Below, piece after piece: positions 3,430 to 10,636 of a stretch of DNA of 10,810 bases. Under the pieces are notes generated by a model that was not told the DNA's origin, searched no databases, and was given only the letters and a program-made list of their open reading frames with translations. The position numbers were made by a program, and so were the translations under genes. The stretch lies in assembly GCA_001779955.1 (NCBI GenBank), contig MFES01000036.1, positions 12,979 through 23,788 of the forward strand. The letters run 5' to 3'. The stretch is from Candidatus Doudnabacteria bacterium RIFCSPHIGHO2_02_FULL_46_11. GTDB lineage: Bacteria; Patescibacteriota; Doudnabacteria; UBA920; 2-02-FULL-46-11. Position 1 is the stretch's first letter, and each line of letters begins with the position of its first letter.

Positions 3430-4860
3430 TTAAGTATTGGATTTTGTTTCGGATTTCGGATTTCGGATTTCGGGTTTATCAATTTTAAGATGTAGTTCTT
3501 TTAGCTGTTGCTCGGTGGCGGGGGAGGGCGCATCCATGACGGCGGTTTGGCCGCTGGCGGTGGTCGGGAAAGCGATAACTTCCCGTATGTCTTCTTCGTT
3601 GGTAAGCAGCATAACCAAACGGTCCAAGCCCGGGGCGATGCCGGCATGGGGCGGGGCGCCGTATTCGTAGGCCTTAATTAAGTGCCCAAAACGCTCTTCG
3701 GTTTGTTCCGGGCTCAAGCCCATAATTTCAAAAACTTTTCTTTGGACCTGCGGATCGGAAATTCTTACCCCGCCCGAGCCGAGTTCCAGGCCGTTGCAAA
3801 CAAGGTCGTACTGCTGGGCACGGAGATCGCCTAAGTCCTCGCCTTTTAGTAATTTGTCGACATCTTCGGCCTTGGGCGCCGAAAAAGGATTGTGGGCAAA
3901 GGTGTATTTTTTTTCTTCCTGGTCGTAGTCAAATAAGGGGAAATCAACAACCCAGGCAAAGGCAAAGACCTCGGGATTTTTTTCAGTTCTCAAATCAAAT
4001 TTGTCTGCTCCGAATTCTTGTACAGCTTGCTCATGCGTATAAACGGGGAAGGGCTTTTGCAAAACTTTTTTGCCAAGAGATTCAACCACGTAAATCATCA
4101 TGCCCTCAACAATAGCCCGGACTTCCTCTTCGGTGACGAACGACATTTCCATATCTATTTGGGTATGTTCAAGAACGCGGTCGCGCCGCGTATCTTCATC
4201 TCGAAGACATCTTGCCATTTGATAATAGCGATCAAAGCCGGCGAGCATCAGCAATTGTTTGTATTGTTGGGGTGATTGAGGTAAGGCATAGAATTTACCG
4301 GGATTGTAACGGGAGGGTACCAAAAAATCGCGAGCCCCTTCCGGAGATGTTTTGGTGAGCAGAGGAGTTTCAATTTCGATGAAGCCTTTTTTGTCGAGAT
4401 ATTCGCGTACCAGGCTTGTGGTTTTATGCTTGATGCGTAAATTATTTTGCATGCGCGGGCTGCGCAAATCAAGGTAGCGGTACTTGAGCCTGGTTTCTTC
4501 GTTAACGTCTTTTGTTTCATCCAGTTCGAAAGGCGGCGTTTGAGCCTCGCTTAAAATGTTAATTTCGGTTGCTTCAAGCTCGACAGTGCCGGTGGAAAGC
4601 TCGGCCTTAACCATGTTGGCCGGACGGTCGTTTACCTTGCCTTTGATGACAACGACAAATTCACTGCGAAGTTTTTCAGCCGTGGAATGGGCATCAGCTG
4701 AAACTTTGGGGTTAACTACGACCTGCAACAGTCCGGTGTGGTCGCGCAAATCCAAGAAAATCAATTTTCCGTGGTCGCGGCGGTTGGCTATCCAGCCGGC
4801 CACCGTTACTTCCTGCCCCGCTTTACTCACTGTATCAATATTTAGTGTTCTGTCTGTCAT
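3430..4860 (-). CDS. aspS: Aspartyl-tRNA synthetase (bacterial type, GAD domain missing)
   Basis: This class II synthetase charges tRNA-Asp (and possibly tRNA-Asn) with aspartate. It has 476 residues against roughly 590 for usual bacterial AspRS. Residues 1-105 are the anticodon-binding OB fold (GWIANRRDHGKLIFLDLRD). Motif 1 lies at about 160-168 (FIEIETPLL), motif 2 at 217-241 (RCLRDEDTRRDR to TQIDMEMSF) and motif 3 at 411-419 (GLDRLVMLL). TSPEGARDFLVPSR and ALPQSPQQYKQLLM are bacterial-type signatures. The insertion of about 100 residues (GAD domain) that normally sits between GADKFDLR (284-291) and WVVDFPLF (303-310) is absent. Residue 30 is His, where E. coli has Leu; family knowledge links His at this place with non-discriminating enzymes that also make Asp-tRNA-Asn for GatCAB. 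The last 15 residues are repeat-derived. The gene starts at ATG 4858-4860, divergent from the SLT gene. Confidence 0.95.
   Translation of the reverse strand: MTDRTLNIDTVSKAGQEVTVAGWIANRRDHGKLIFLDLRDHTGLLQVVVNPKVSADAHSTAEKLRSEFVVVIKGKVNDRPANMVKAELSTGTVELEATEINILSEAQTPPFELDETKDVNEETRLKYRYLDLRSPRMQNNLRIKHKTTSLVREYLDKKGFIEIETPLLTKTSPEGARDFLVPSRYNPGKFYALPQSPQQYKQLLMLAGFDRYYQMARCLRDEDTRRDRVLEHTQIDMEMSFVTEEEVRAIVEGMMIYVVESLGKKVLQKPFPVYTHEQAVQEFGADKFDLRTEKNPEVFAFAWVVDFPLFDYDQEEKKYTFAHNPFSAPKAEDVDKLLKGEDLGDLRAQQYDLVCNGLELGSGGVRISDPQVQRKVFEIMGLSPEQTEERFGHLIKAYEYGAPPHAGIAPGLDRLVMLLTNEEDIREVIAFPTTASGQTAVMDAPSPATEQQLKELHLKIDKPEIRNPKSETKSNT
3447..3473 (-). repeat. GGATTTC heptamer repeat encoding the AspRS tail
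   Basis: GGATTTC occurs three times in tandem (3451-3457, 3458-3464, 3465-3471), with partial copies on each side. On the coding strand it reads GAAATCC and encodes the PEIRNPKSE tail of AspRS. A 7-base unit in a coding frame changes frame at each copy, so three copies give seven codons. Confidence 0.8.
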
Positions 4861-5062
4861 TCATGAAATTTATTTATAACTCCTAAATTGTAATATAAAT
4901 TTTGTAAAACAAAAAGTTTTGCCAAGCAATGAACTTCAATCCCGTTATTTCCGTCAATCCTGCCTATTTCATACACGCTTTTAGGCAAAGTTTGTTATTT
5001 AACAAATTAAGCTCCTATGCAACATGTCATGCTTAAGATTATTGACGTTCTACTGCTTGGTG
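4861..5062. other. Divergent intergenic region aspS / SLT gene
   Basis: TTTGTTA-TT-TAACAAA (4991-5006) is a perfect palindromic site. TGCCTA (4961-4966) and TAGGCA (4982-4987) form a weaker inverted repeat just before it. On the minus strand an AGGAG (4879-4883) lies 18 bases before the aspS ATG, too far for an ideal ribosome binding site. No gene or RNA is recognised. Confidence 0.4.
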
Positions 5063-5093
5063 TTGTCATTTTGTCCTGTGTTTGTGTTATAAT
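5063..5093 (+). promoter_or_regulatory. Extended -10 promoter of the SLT-lgt block
   Basis: A perfect TATAAT (5088-5093) is preceded by TGT (5085-5087), giving an extended -10 element. TTGTCA (5063-5068) can act as -35 with a 19-base spacer, longer than ideal but tolerated with an extended -10. Transcription should start near 5100, which argues against translation starting before that point. Confidence 0.6.
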
Positions 5094-5138
5094 TACTCTG
5101 ATAAATTGATAGGTGTTTTAAGAAATCGAAATAATTAT

Positions 5139-6443
5139 TTGTTTAAAACAAAGACTTCAACAAAGTCCCGGTTTTTGATTAAAATCACTTCGGCGATTCT
5201 GGTCCTTGTCTTAATTTTTCCCATTTTAGCCGGCGCCAACCTCGAACTAGACGCCTTACGGGAAAATGAGCGGGCGGTTAACGAACAAATAGATGTTATT
5301 GAGAAAACCTTGGCCAAAGAACAGGCCGATTTAGAGACTGTTGTTTCCGAGACGACTGAAGTCGCTTTGAATATTGAAAGGATTACTCTCGAACTTGAAG
5401 CAAACGAAAAAAGAATTTTTGAGTTCAATCGGACTATTGCCGAAAGAGAAGCAGAGCTTCTCACAATAAAGCAAAACCTTTCGAGCTTGGTGCGCGATTT
5501 GGAGGTGGCCGAGCGGGCAAATATTTTGGCTTTAATTCTGAACAATGACAGCCTGTCCGGCGCGCTCCGTGAAACAGAGCAAAAACAACTCATCACCGAA
5601 AATATCGGCCAGCGCTATGGCCTGCTAGTCGCGCAGACCGAGCAGCTCAATGATGCGCGAGACCAACTTGAACTGACGAAGCTGGCTTTAGCCAGCGCCC
5701 GGATAAGTTTGGATGTGCATCATCAGGCCTTGGCCCAGAATATCGCCGAACAAACAGATTTGGTCAAAGTTACGCGTAATGCTTTAAATGGCGTCGCCCA
5801 GCAAAGGGTCGCGCTAAGAAGTCAGATTTTTGCCGTAGCGGCAGACAGCAACAGCCGCGCCATATCTTTAGAAGAAGCCATTGGCTACGCCAGGCTGGCG
5901 GCCGAGAGGTTAAAAAATTATACTGGCCAGGAAATTTCGGCGCCTTTTCTTCTAAGCATTGTGCGGCATGAGTCTAATTTTGGAAATTATTTGGGCAAGG
6001 GTCATTACTCTTCGGCCATGTGCAGCCAATCACAGATAGAGGCCTTTGTTTTCATCACCCAAGAATTGGGGCTTGATCCGGAAACAACGCCGGTTTCGAA
6101 GCCGGCTAAAAACCAGAGTTGCGGTGGGGCCATGGGTTACGCCCAATTTTTACCCCGCACCTGGCTGGCCTATGCCGACAAAGTGGCTGAACTTACCGGC
6201 CATGCCGTGGCCTCGCCCTGGAATCCGGAAGACGCTTTTACGGCCGTGGCCTTAAAGCTTGCCGCCAATGGAGCGACCAGAGGGGCGACGTTTGCCGAAA
6301 AGAGGCGAGCGCAATGGGAGGCGGCCATGACCTATTTTTCAGGTTCGCGCTGGCGCGACCCCGGAGTTTTGAAAAATATTAGCTGGTACGGCACCAGGGC
6401 GCTGGATACGGCGGATGCCTACGCTGTCATCATCGGTCAATAA
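5139..6443 (+). CDS. Secreted coiled-coil protein with lytic transglycosylase (SLT) domain
   Basis: This is a probable peptidoglycan-cleaving enzyme acting outside the membrane. A basic N-terminus and hydrophobic stretch (ITSAILVLVLIFPILAGA) form a signal peptide or anchor. About 200 residues of heptad-like, Glu/Leu-rich coiled coil follow, similar in style to PcsB/EnvC-type hydrolase regulators. The C-terminal third is an SLT-fold domain: LLSIVRHESNFG with the expected catalytic Glu (codon 5970-5972), then GGAMGYAQFLPRTW and WNPEDAF, as in MltB-like transglycosylases. There is no in-frame ATG near the start. An upstream TTG at 5082 lies inside the promoter's -10 region, so TTG 5139 (15 residues before the hydrophobic core) or TTG 5106 is more likely; neither has a good ribosome binding site. 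The stop is five bases before lgt. Confidence 0.82.
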   Translation: MFKTKTSTKSRFLIKITSAILVLVLIFPILAGANLELDALRENERAVNEQIDVIEKTLAKEQADLETVVSETTEVALNIERITLELEANEKRIFEFNRTIAEREAELLTIKQNLSSLVRDLEVAERANILALILNNDSLSGALRETEQKQLITENIGQRYGLLVAQTEQLNDARDQLELTKLALASARISLDVHHQALAQNIAEQTDLVKVTRNALNGVAQQRVALRSQIFAVAADSNSRAISLEEAIGYARLAAERLKNYTGQEISAPFLLSIVRHESNFGNYLGKGHYSSAMCSQSQIEAFVFITQELGLDPETTPVSKPAKNQSCGGAMGYAQFLPRTWLAYADKVAELTGHAVASPWNPEDAFTAVALKLAANGATRGATFAEKRRAQWEAAMTYFSGSRWRDPGVLKNISWYGTRALDTADAYAVIIGQ

Positions 6444-6448
6444 ATTGT

Positions 6449-7306
6449 ATGAAGAAAGTTTGGAATTCTACATTGGTGGCGGTGTTATTAGCGGTCTTTA
6501 TTTTTTTTCTTCTTTTTGCTTTCCCCGGTAAAGCAGTACTTGGCCCTGATATTTTTATTTTTGGTCTGCAAATCCATCTTTACAGTTTATTCATGGCCGT
6601 TGGCTTATTGCTGGCATATTCGGTCAGCCGGCGCACAGCCTTAGCCGGTGACTTTTCAGGCAGCAAGTTTGATGCCATAACTTTGGCAGGCCTGATTGGC
6701 GGAGTTGTCGGCGCACGACTATTTTTTGTGCTCGGGCACTGGCCTGATTATTATCGCGCCCACGGAAATGAAATATTTAATCTGACAAACGGCGGACTCT
6801 CGTTCTATGGCGCTTTAATTGGCGGATTAGTTGCCATAGTTCTCGTCCGTTCATTTTTTAAATTTTCTTTGTTTCGAGTTTTAGACTACTTTAGTTTAGG
6901 TTTACCGGTGGGGCAGGCTATTGGCCGGCTGGGCAATTATTTTAACCAGGAAGCTTTTGGCAGTCCGACCAATTTACCTTGGAAAATGTTTGTAACGCCT
7001 AATAGCCGGCCTGCCGGGTATGAGAATTCGAGCTTTTTCCACCCGACTTTTCTTTATGAAGCCATTGGACTTCTTTTAATTTTCTGGCTTCTGCAAAAAA
7101 TGAAGTTTCGCGTTAAAACCACGGGCCTGCTTTTTGCGGTTTATGCCATTTTTTCTGCCAGTCTGCGCATTTTTATAGAGGATATGCGGCTTGATGCCCT
7201 TGATTTTGCCGGATTGAAGATAAGCCTGGTTGCTGCTACTCTTTTGTTGATAAGCGGTTTACTGGTTTTATTAAGGAGAAATAGATATCGAGGAGAAATT
7301 GAATAA
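6449..7306 (+). CDS. lgt: Prolipoprotein diacylglyceryl transferase
   Basis: Lgt is an inner-membrane enzyme that moves a diacylglyceryl group from phosphatidylglycerol to the lipobox Cys of prolipoproteins. It has 285 residues, a normal length, with about seven hydrophobic segments. Signatures in order: YSLF (45-48), GGLSFYGALIGG (115-126), GRLGNYFNQEAFG (159-171), HPTFLYE (198-204) and LRIFIEDMR (239-247). At the place of the His considered essential in E. coli (SFHG) there is Tyr 120 (SFYG); the Arg of GRLGN and the late Arg 240 are kept. It starts at ATG 6449, five bases after the stop of the SLT gene and without a clear ribosome binding site, which suggests translational coupling. It overlaps the next gene by eight bases. 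Confidence 0.95.
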   Translation: MKKVWNSTLVAVLLAVFIFFLLFAFPGKAVLGPDIFIFGLQIHLYSLFMAVGLLLAYSVSRRTALAGDFSGSKFDAITLAGLIGGVVGARLFFVLGHWPDYYRAHGNEIFNLTNGGLSFYGALIGGLVAIVLVRSFFKFSLFRVLDYFSLGLPVGQAIGRLGNYFNQEAFGSPTNLPWKMFVTPNSRPAGYENSSFFHPTFLYEAIGLLLIFWLLQKMKFRVKTTGLLFAVYAIFSASLRIFIEDMRLDALDFAGLKISLVAATLLLISGLLVLLRRNRYRGEIE

Positions 7307-7856
7307 GATATTCTGGCTGGTTTTCTTTTTTATCCTGGGTGGAGCAGGCGTGCTTTTTATACTTCCCAGTTTCACCTTGCGGTTGTTGTTTATTTTAATC
7401 ATCCTTGCGGTTTTAGCCTGGACCCTTCGCGCTGGACGCAAAATTGAAATAAATATTTTGGCCTTGATTACAGCCTACGTTTTATCCACGGCGCAATTCG
7501 GCTTGCATTTCTTTTTTAGAATTCCGGCCTGGGCTCTCCTAGTTGTCACCTTTATTTGGGTAACCGTTCTTTTTTGGCTTGGCTTCCGTTTGAAAATAGG
7601 CAACATCACCACTTCGGCTAAACTTTTGAGCCTGGTTACCGGATTGGCCGGGGCGGAAATCGCTTTGGCCCTCCTGTTTTGGCCGACTCATTTTTTGGTA
7701 ACAAGCACAGTATTCTTTTTACTTTTTTATTTGGTTTGGATGATGGCCAATTTTTATATGCTGGGTATATTAAGCCGTAACCGTTTACTTATCCACTCCG
7801 TTTTTGTAGTATTAGTTCTGTCCGTTCTACTTTTTACCGCGCAATGGACGATATAA
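7299..7856 (+). CDS. Multi-pass membrane protein, unknown function
   Basis: The protein is 185 residues, almost entirely hydrophobic, with about six to seven predicted membrane segments (roughly 4-22, 26-44, 51-70, 76-96, 108-128, 131-150, 164-182). Short basic loops such as RAGRK (44-48) and SRNR (about 158-161) hint at the cytoplasmic side. It starts at TTG 7299, inside the end of lgt, with AGGAG only three bases before it; the overlap suggests coupled translation. I see no enzymatic motif and do not recognise a family. Position in the SLT-lgt operon suggests an envelope role, by context only. A TATAAT (7852-7857) overlaps its stop codon and could be a -10 for the next gene, but without a good -35. 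Confidence 0.75.
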   Translation: MNKIFWLVFFFILGGAGVLFILPSFTLRLLFILIILAVLAWTLRAGRKIEINILALITAYVLSTAQFGLHFFFRIPAWALLVVTFIWVTVLFWLGFRLKIGNITTSAKLLSLVTGLAGAEIALALLFWPTHFLVTSTVFFLLFYLVWMMANFYMLGILSRNRLLIHSVFVVLVLSVLLFTAQWTI

Positions 7857-7860
7857 TTTT

Positions 7861-7943
7861 TGAATTACTAATTACTAATATCTAATTTCTAAAATTGCGT
7901 AATGAGGGATTAATTAGAAATTAGAAATTGAAAATTGGAAATT
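7861..7943. repeat. AT-rich short-repeat block before the HtrA-like gene
   Basis: The gap is built from variants of ATTACTAAT and TTAGAAATT. CTAATTTCT (7882-7890) and AGAAATTAG (7916-7924) form a 9-base inverted repeat. The same motif family fills the gap at 9072-9160. The ribosome binding site of the next gene (AGGAG, 7944-7948) directly follows the last unit. Confidence 0.65.
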
Positions 7944-7953
7944 AGGAGCAATA

Positions 7954-9069
7954 ATGACCTGGCATAAACTGTGGAGTAAAATAAGACGACCTCTAAGCTA
8001 CGGACTGGTTATATTTCTAGTAGGTGGTTTTGGCGGTTTGTTTATGCAGAAATATTTGGCGCCGTATTTGAGCTCCAAACCTCTCTTCCGTAACATTGGT
8101 TTATTACGCACCGACTCGCCTTTAGTTATAACCCGAACCGAGCAAGTGAGGGTTAATGAAGGAGTGAAGCTTATAGATTTGGTCAAACAGCTTACGCCGA
8201 ATGTGGTGGCCGTCATCGGTGGGCGTGGTGAGCCGGGTGTTGATTTTTCGGAAAACGTTAAAGGTAGTGGTGTGATAATTTCCTCCGACGGAGTAGTTGC
8301 CAGCGATAAATCTTTTTTTGCTGACCGGCAAAATTCTTATTGGGCGGTTACCTCGGACGGAGCCGTGTATCCGATTACTATTTTGGCTGAAGATCCGAAA
8401 AGCGAGTTGGTATTCGTAAAAATTGAAGACGGTACACTTAGCCCGGTTCAGTTCGGGATTTCTTCAGAGCTGGAAACCGGACAGCAAACCGTATTGCTTT
8501 CGGGTACCGAGGCCAGTAATCTTACCGCCCTGCGCGTATCTTTCATTTCCTCGGCACCGGGCAACTTGTCTTTCGGTGAAATTTATTCTTCGGAGGATTA
8601 CTTCCGACCGTTTGCCCTTGATGCCGATTTACAAGCCGGCGAAGGAGTTTTTAATTTGCAAGGGCAATTAATCGGCTTAGGCAGCGAGTCGGGCATTATC
8701 CCGGCGGAAGTTATCCGTTCGGCGCAGGAAAGTTTTTTTGCCGCTCAAAAGATAATTCGCCCGCGTTTAGGCGTCAATTATTCGATTTTGACCAAAGCGC
8801 GCGGCAAGTTGCTCGGCATGGGTGAGATTGAAGGTATAATGCTGCGAAGCTTGGGTAGGACGCCGGCCGTAGTACCGGGTAGCCCTGCGGCCGCGGCCGG
8901 CCTTGAAGAAGGCGACGTGATTGTCAGGATAAACGGTGAAAATGTCAACGCTAAGCAGGGTTTAAGTATATTTTTGAACAGAGCAAAACCGGGGGACACA
9001 TGGTTGCTGACTATTTTACGCGGCGGCGTCGAACAAGAAGTCGATTTGATTTTGGGAGAAGTGAAGTAA
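7954..9069 (+). CDS. Membrane-anchored HtrA-like protein with PDZ domain, probably proteolytically inactive
   Basis: The protein is 371 residues. A basic N-terminus and one membrane segment (about 14-31) place the rest outside the cytoplasm. Residues about 72-265 follow the HtrA/DegP trypsin fold: GSGVIISSDG (104-113), LAEDPKSELVFVKI (144-157) and NLQGQLIGLGS (234-244). The catalytic residues do not match: the His position is Ser 120, the Asp position (DegP SDIAL) is Glu 151 (SELVF), and the GNSGG motif is replaced by QAGEG (227-231), with no Ser. The PDZ domain (about 290-365) is intact, with PGSPAAAAGLEEGDVIVRINGE. It is therefore more likely a binding or scaffold protein than a protease; this is inferred from an alignment by eye. 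The start is ATG 7954, with AGGAG five bases upstream. Confidence 0.85.
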   Translation: MTWHKLWSKIRRPLSYGLVIFLVGGFGGLFMQKYLAPYLSSKPLFRNIGLLRTDSPLVITRTEQVRVNEGVKLIDLVKQLTPNVVAVIGGRGEPGVDFSENVKGSGVIISSDGVVASDKSFFADRQNSYWAVTSDGAVYPITILAEDPKSELVFVKIEDGTLSPVQFGISSELETGQQTVLLSGTEASNLTALRVSFISSAPGNLSFGEIYSSEDYFRPFALDADLQAGEGVFNLQGQLIGLGSESGIIPAEVIRSAQESFFAAQKIIRPRLGVNYSILTKARGKLLGMGEIEGIMLRSLGRTPAVVPGSPAAAAGLEEGDVIVRINGENVNAKQGLSIFLNRAKPGDTWLLTILRGGVEQEVDLILGEVK

Positions 9070-9071
9070 AA

Positions 9072-9160
9072 TTAATTACTAATTTTTAATTACTAATTCC
9101 TAAACAATTACCAAATGTTCCAAATCCAATTCTAGAAATTAGAAATTAGGATTTAGAAAT
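9072..9160. repeat. AT-rich short-repeat block before the HIT gene
   Basis: Same motif family as 7861-7943: AATTACTAATT units, then CTAGAAATTAGAAATTAGG and TTAGAAATTGG. The last unit runs into GGAG (9162-9165), the ribosome binding site of the HIT gene, with an 11-base spacer to the ATG. Confidence 0.65.
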
Positions 9161-9176
9161 TGGAGCGAAGCGACCC

Positions 9177-9629
9177 ATGGATTGTATTTTTTGCAAAATT
9201 GTAAATGGTGAAATGCCCAGTCATAAAGTTTGGGAGACTGATTCGTACTTAGCTTTTTTATCAATTTTTCCAAATACAGAGGGCGTGACTGTCGTAATAC
9301 CTAAAAAACATTATCCTAGCTACATTTTTGATTTACCGGATGATGTTTTATCAGATTTAATTTTGGCAACCAAACATGTCGCTAAACTGCTTGACCGTAA
9401 GCTAACTGACGTGGGGCGTACGGCTTTAGTGTTTGAAGGATTTGGTGTTGATCATGCCCACGCCAAACTCTTCCCTATGCACGGTACGGCCGATATGAGT
9501 AGATGGCGGAAAATAGAGTCAGATGTTCCTAAATACTTTGAGAAGTATGAAGGTTATATTTCTTCCCACGATTATAAACGTGAGGATGATGATAAATTAG
9601 CTAACTTAGCGAAGAAAATAAGAGAATGA
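9177..9629 (+). CDS. HIT-family nucleotide-binding protein
   Basis: The protein is 150 residues, a usual size for HIT (histidine triad) hydrolases and transferases, which cleave nucleotide phosphoramidates and dinucleotides in the cytoplasm. CIFCKIVNGEMPSHKVWE (3-20) is the standard HIT start, with a CxxC pair that binds zinc in some members. The triad region reads DHAHAKLFPMHG (92-103). The first two His of the HxHxH pattern (93 and 95, including the nucleophile position) are present, and the third is Lys 97; His 102 follows nearby. The substrate cannot be told from sequence. The start is ATG 9177. The stop TGA overlaps the rmlB ATG (ATGA, 9626-9629), so the two are probably translated together. 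Base composition is AT-richer than in the preceding gene. Confidence 0.9.
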   Translation: MDCIFCKIVNGEMPSHKVWETDSYLAFLSIFPNTEGVTVVIPKKHYPSYIFDLPDDVLSDLILATKHVAKLLDRKLTDVGRTALVFEGFGVDHAHAKLFPMHGTADMSRWRKIESDVPKYFEKYEGYISSHDYKREDDDKLANLAKKIRE

Positions 9630-10627
9630 AAATTTTAGTCACCGGCGGGGCCGGATTCATGGGCAGTAATTTTGTTCATTACTGGTTAAATAATCATCCA
9701 GAGGATGAGCTTATTAATTTTGATGCTTTAACTTATGCTGGAAACCCGGATAATTTAAAAGGGTCGGAGGATAGTCCTAAATATAAGTTTATAAAAGGCG
9801 ATATAAGAGATAAGGATGCAGTGCAGTCTGCGATGGCTGGTGTTGAGGTTGTGGTTCATTTTGCTGCAGAAACTCATGTGGATCGAAGTATTTTGGGCCC
9901 GGCGGAATTTGTTACGACAAATGTGGTCGGCACCCAAGTTTTACTAAGCGAGGCTATGGCCGTAAAAGTTAAGAGGTTTCATCACATTTCTACGGACGAA
10001 GTTTTTGGGAGTTTAAAATTAGGTACGAAAGAAAGTTTTAACGAAAATACCCCTTATCAACCGCGCAGTCCTTATTCAGCGAGCAAAGCGGGTTCGGATC
10101 ACTTAGTTCGCGCCTTTTATGAAACCTACGGTTTGCCAATAACCATCAGCAACGCCTCCAATTATTACGGCCCTTATCAGTTTCCGGAGAAATTCATACC
10201 CCGTCTAATTATTCGCGGTTTGCTTGGGTTTACTTTGCCAGTCTACGGCGAAGGCAAAAATATTCGGGACTGGCTTTATACCGAAGACCACTGCCGCGCG
10301 ATTGATTTGATCTTGACTAAGGGCAAAGTGGGTGAGACTTATTTAGTTGGTTCGAATTCGGAAAGAGCCAATATTGATGTGGCACGCTTGATATGCGACT
10401 ATTTAGGAATTAGCCAGGGCAAAATCGAGTTTGTTAAAGATAGGCCGGGTCATGATTTACGTTACGCCATTGACGGCACAAAGCTTAAGACCGAGCTCGG
10501 TTGGCAGGCGATTGGCAATTTTGAAGATAATCTGAAGTCAGTGGTTGAGTGGTACAAAAACAACGAGGTCTGGTGGCGTCCGCTTTTGGAAAAAGCCGAG
10601 ATTGAAAAAGGCAACATTACTCTGTAA
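9626..10627 (+). CDS. rmlB: dTDP-glucose 4,6-dehydratase
   Basis: RmlB converts dTDP-glucose to dTDP-4-keto-6-deoxyglucose, the second step towards dTDP-L-rhamnose and related deoxysugars, in the cytoplasm with bound NAD+. It has 333 residues, normal for the family. It is an extended short-chain dehydrogenase: the NAD-binding GGAGFMGSNF (7-16), FDALTYAGN (32-40), HFAAETHVDRSI (78-89), the TDE triplet (123-125 in ISTDEVFGS), the YSASK catalytic pair (Tyr 150, Lys 154) and NYYGPYQFPEKFIP (179-192) are all present. TDEVFG and THVDRSI distinguish it from UDP-galactose epimerases. The start overlaps the HIT stop; AAGAG lies just upstream. An rmlD-like gene follows after nine bases. Confidence 0.96.
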   Translation: MKILVTGGAGFMGSNFVHYWLNNHPEDELINFDALTYAGNPDNLKGSEDSPKYKFIKGDIRDKDAVQSAMAGVEVVVHFAAETHVDRSILGPAEFVTTNVVGTQVLLSEAMAVKVKRFHHISTDEVFGSLKLGTKESFNENTPYQPRSPYSASKAGSDHLVRAFYETYGLPITISNASNYYGPYQFPEKFIPRLIIRGLLGFTLPVYGEGKNIRDWLYTEDHCRAIDLILTKGKVGETYLVGSNSERANIDVARLICDYLGISQGKIEFVKDRPGHDLRYAIDGTKLKTELGWQAIGNFEDNLKSVVEWYKNNEVWWRPLLEKAEIEKGNITL

Positions 10628-10636
10628 AATAGTCAT

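Noticed and set aside
5135..5596. A 153-codon minus-strand frame opposite the SLT gene
   Set aside because: It is a Ser- and Lys-rich shadow of the Glu-rich coiled-coil coding region on the other strand, with no recognisable domain.
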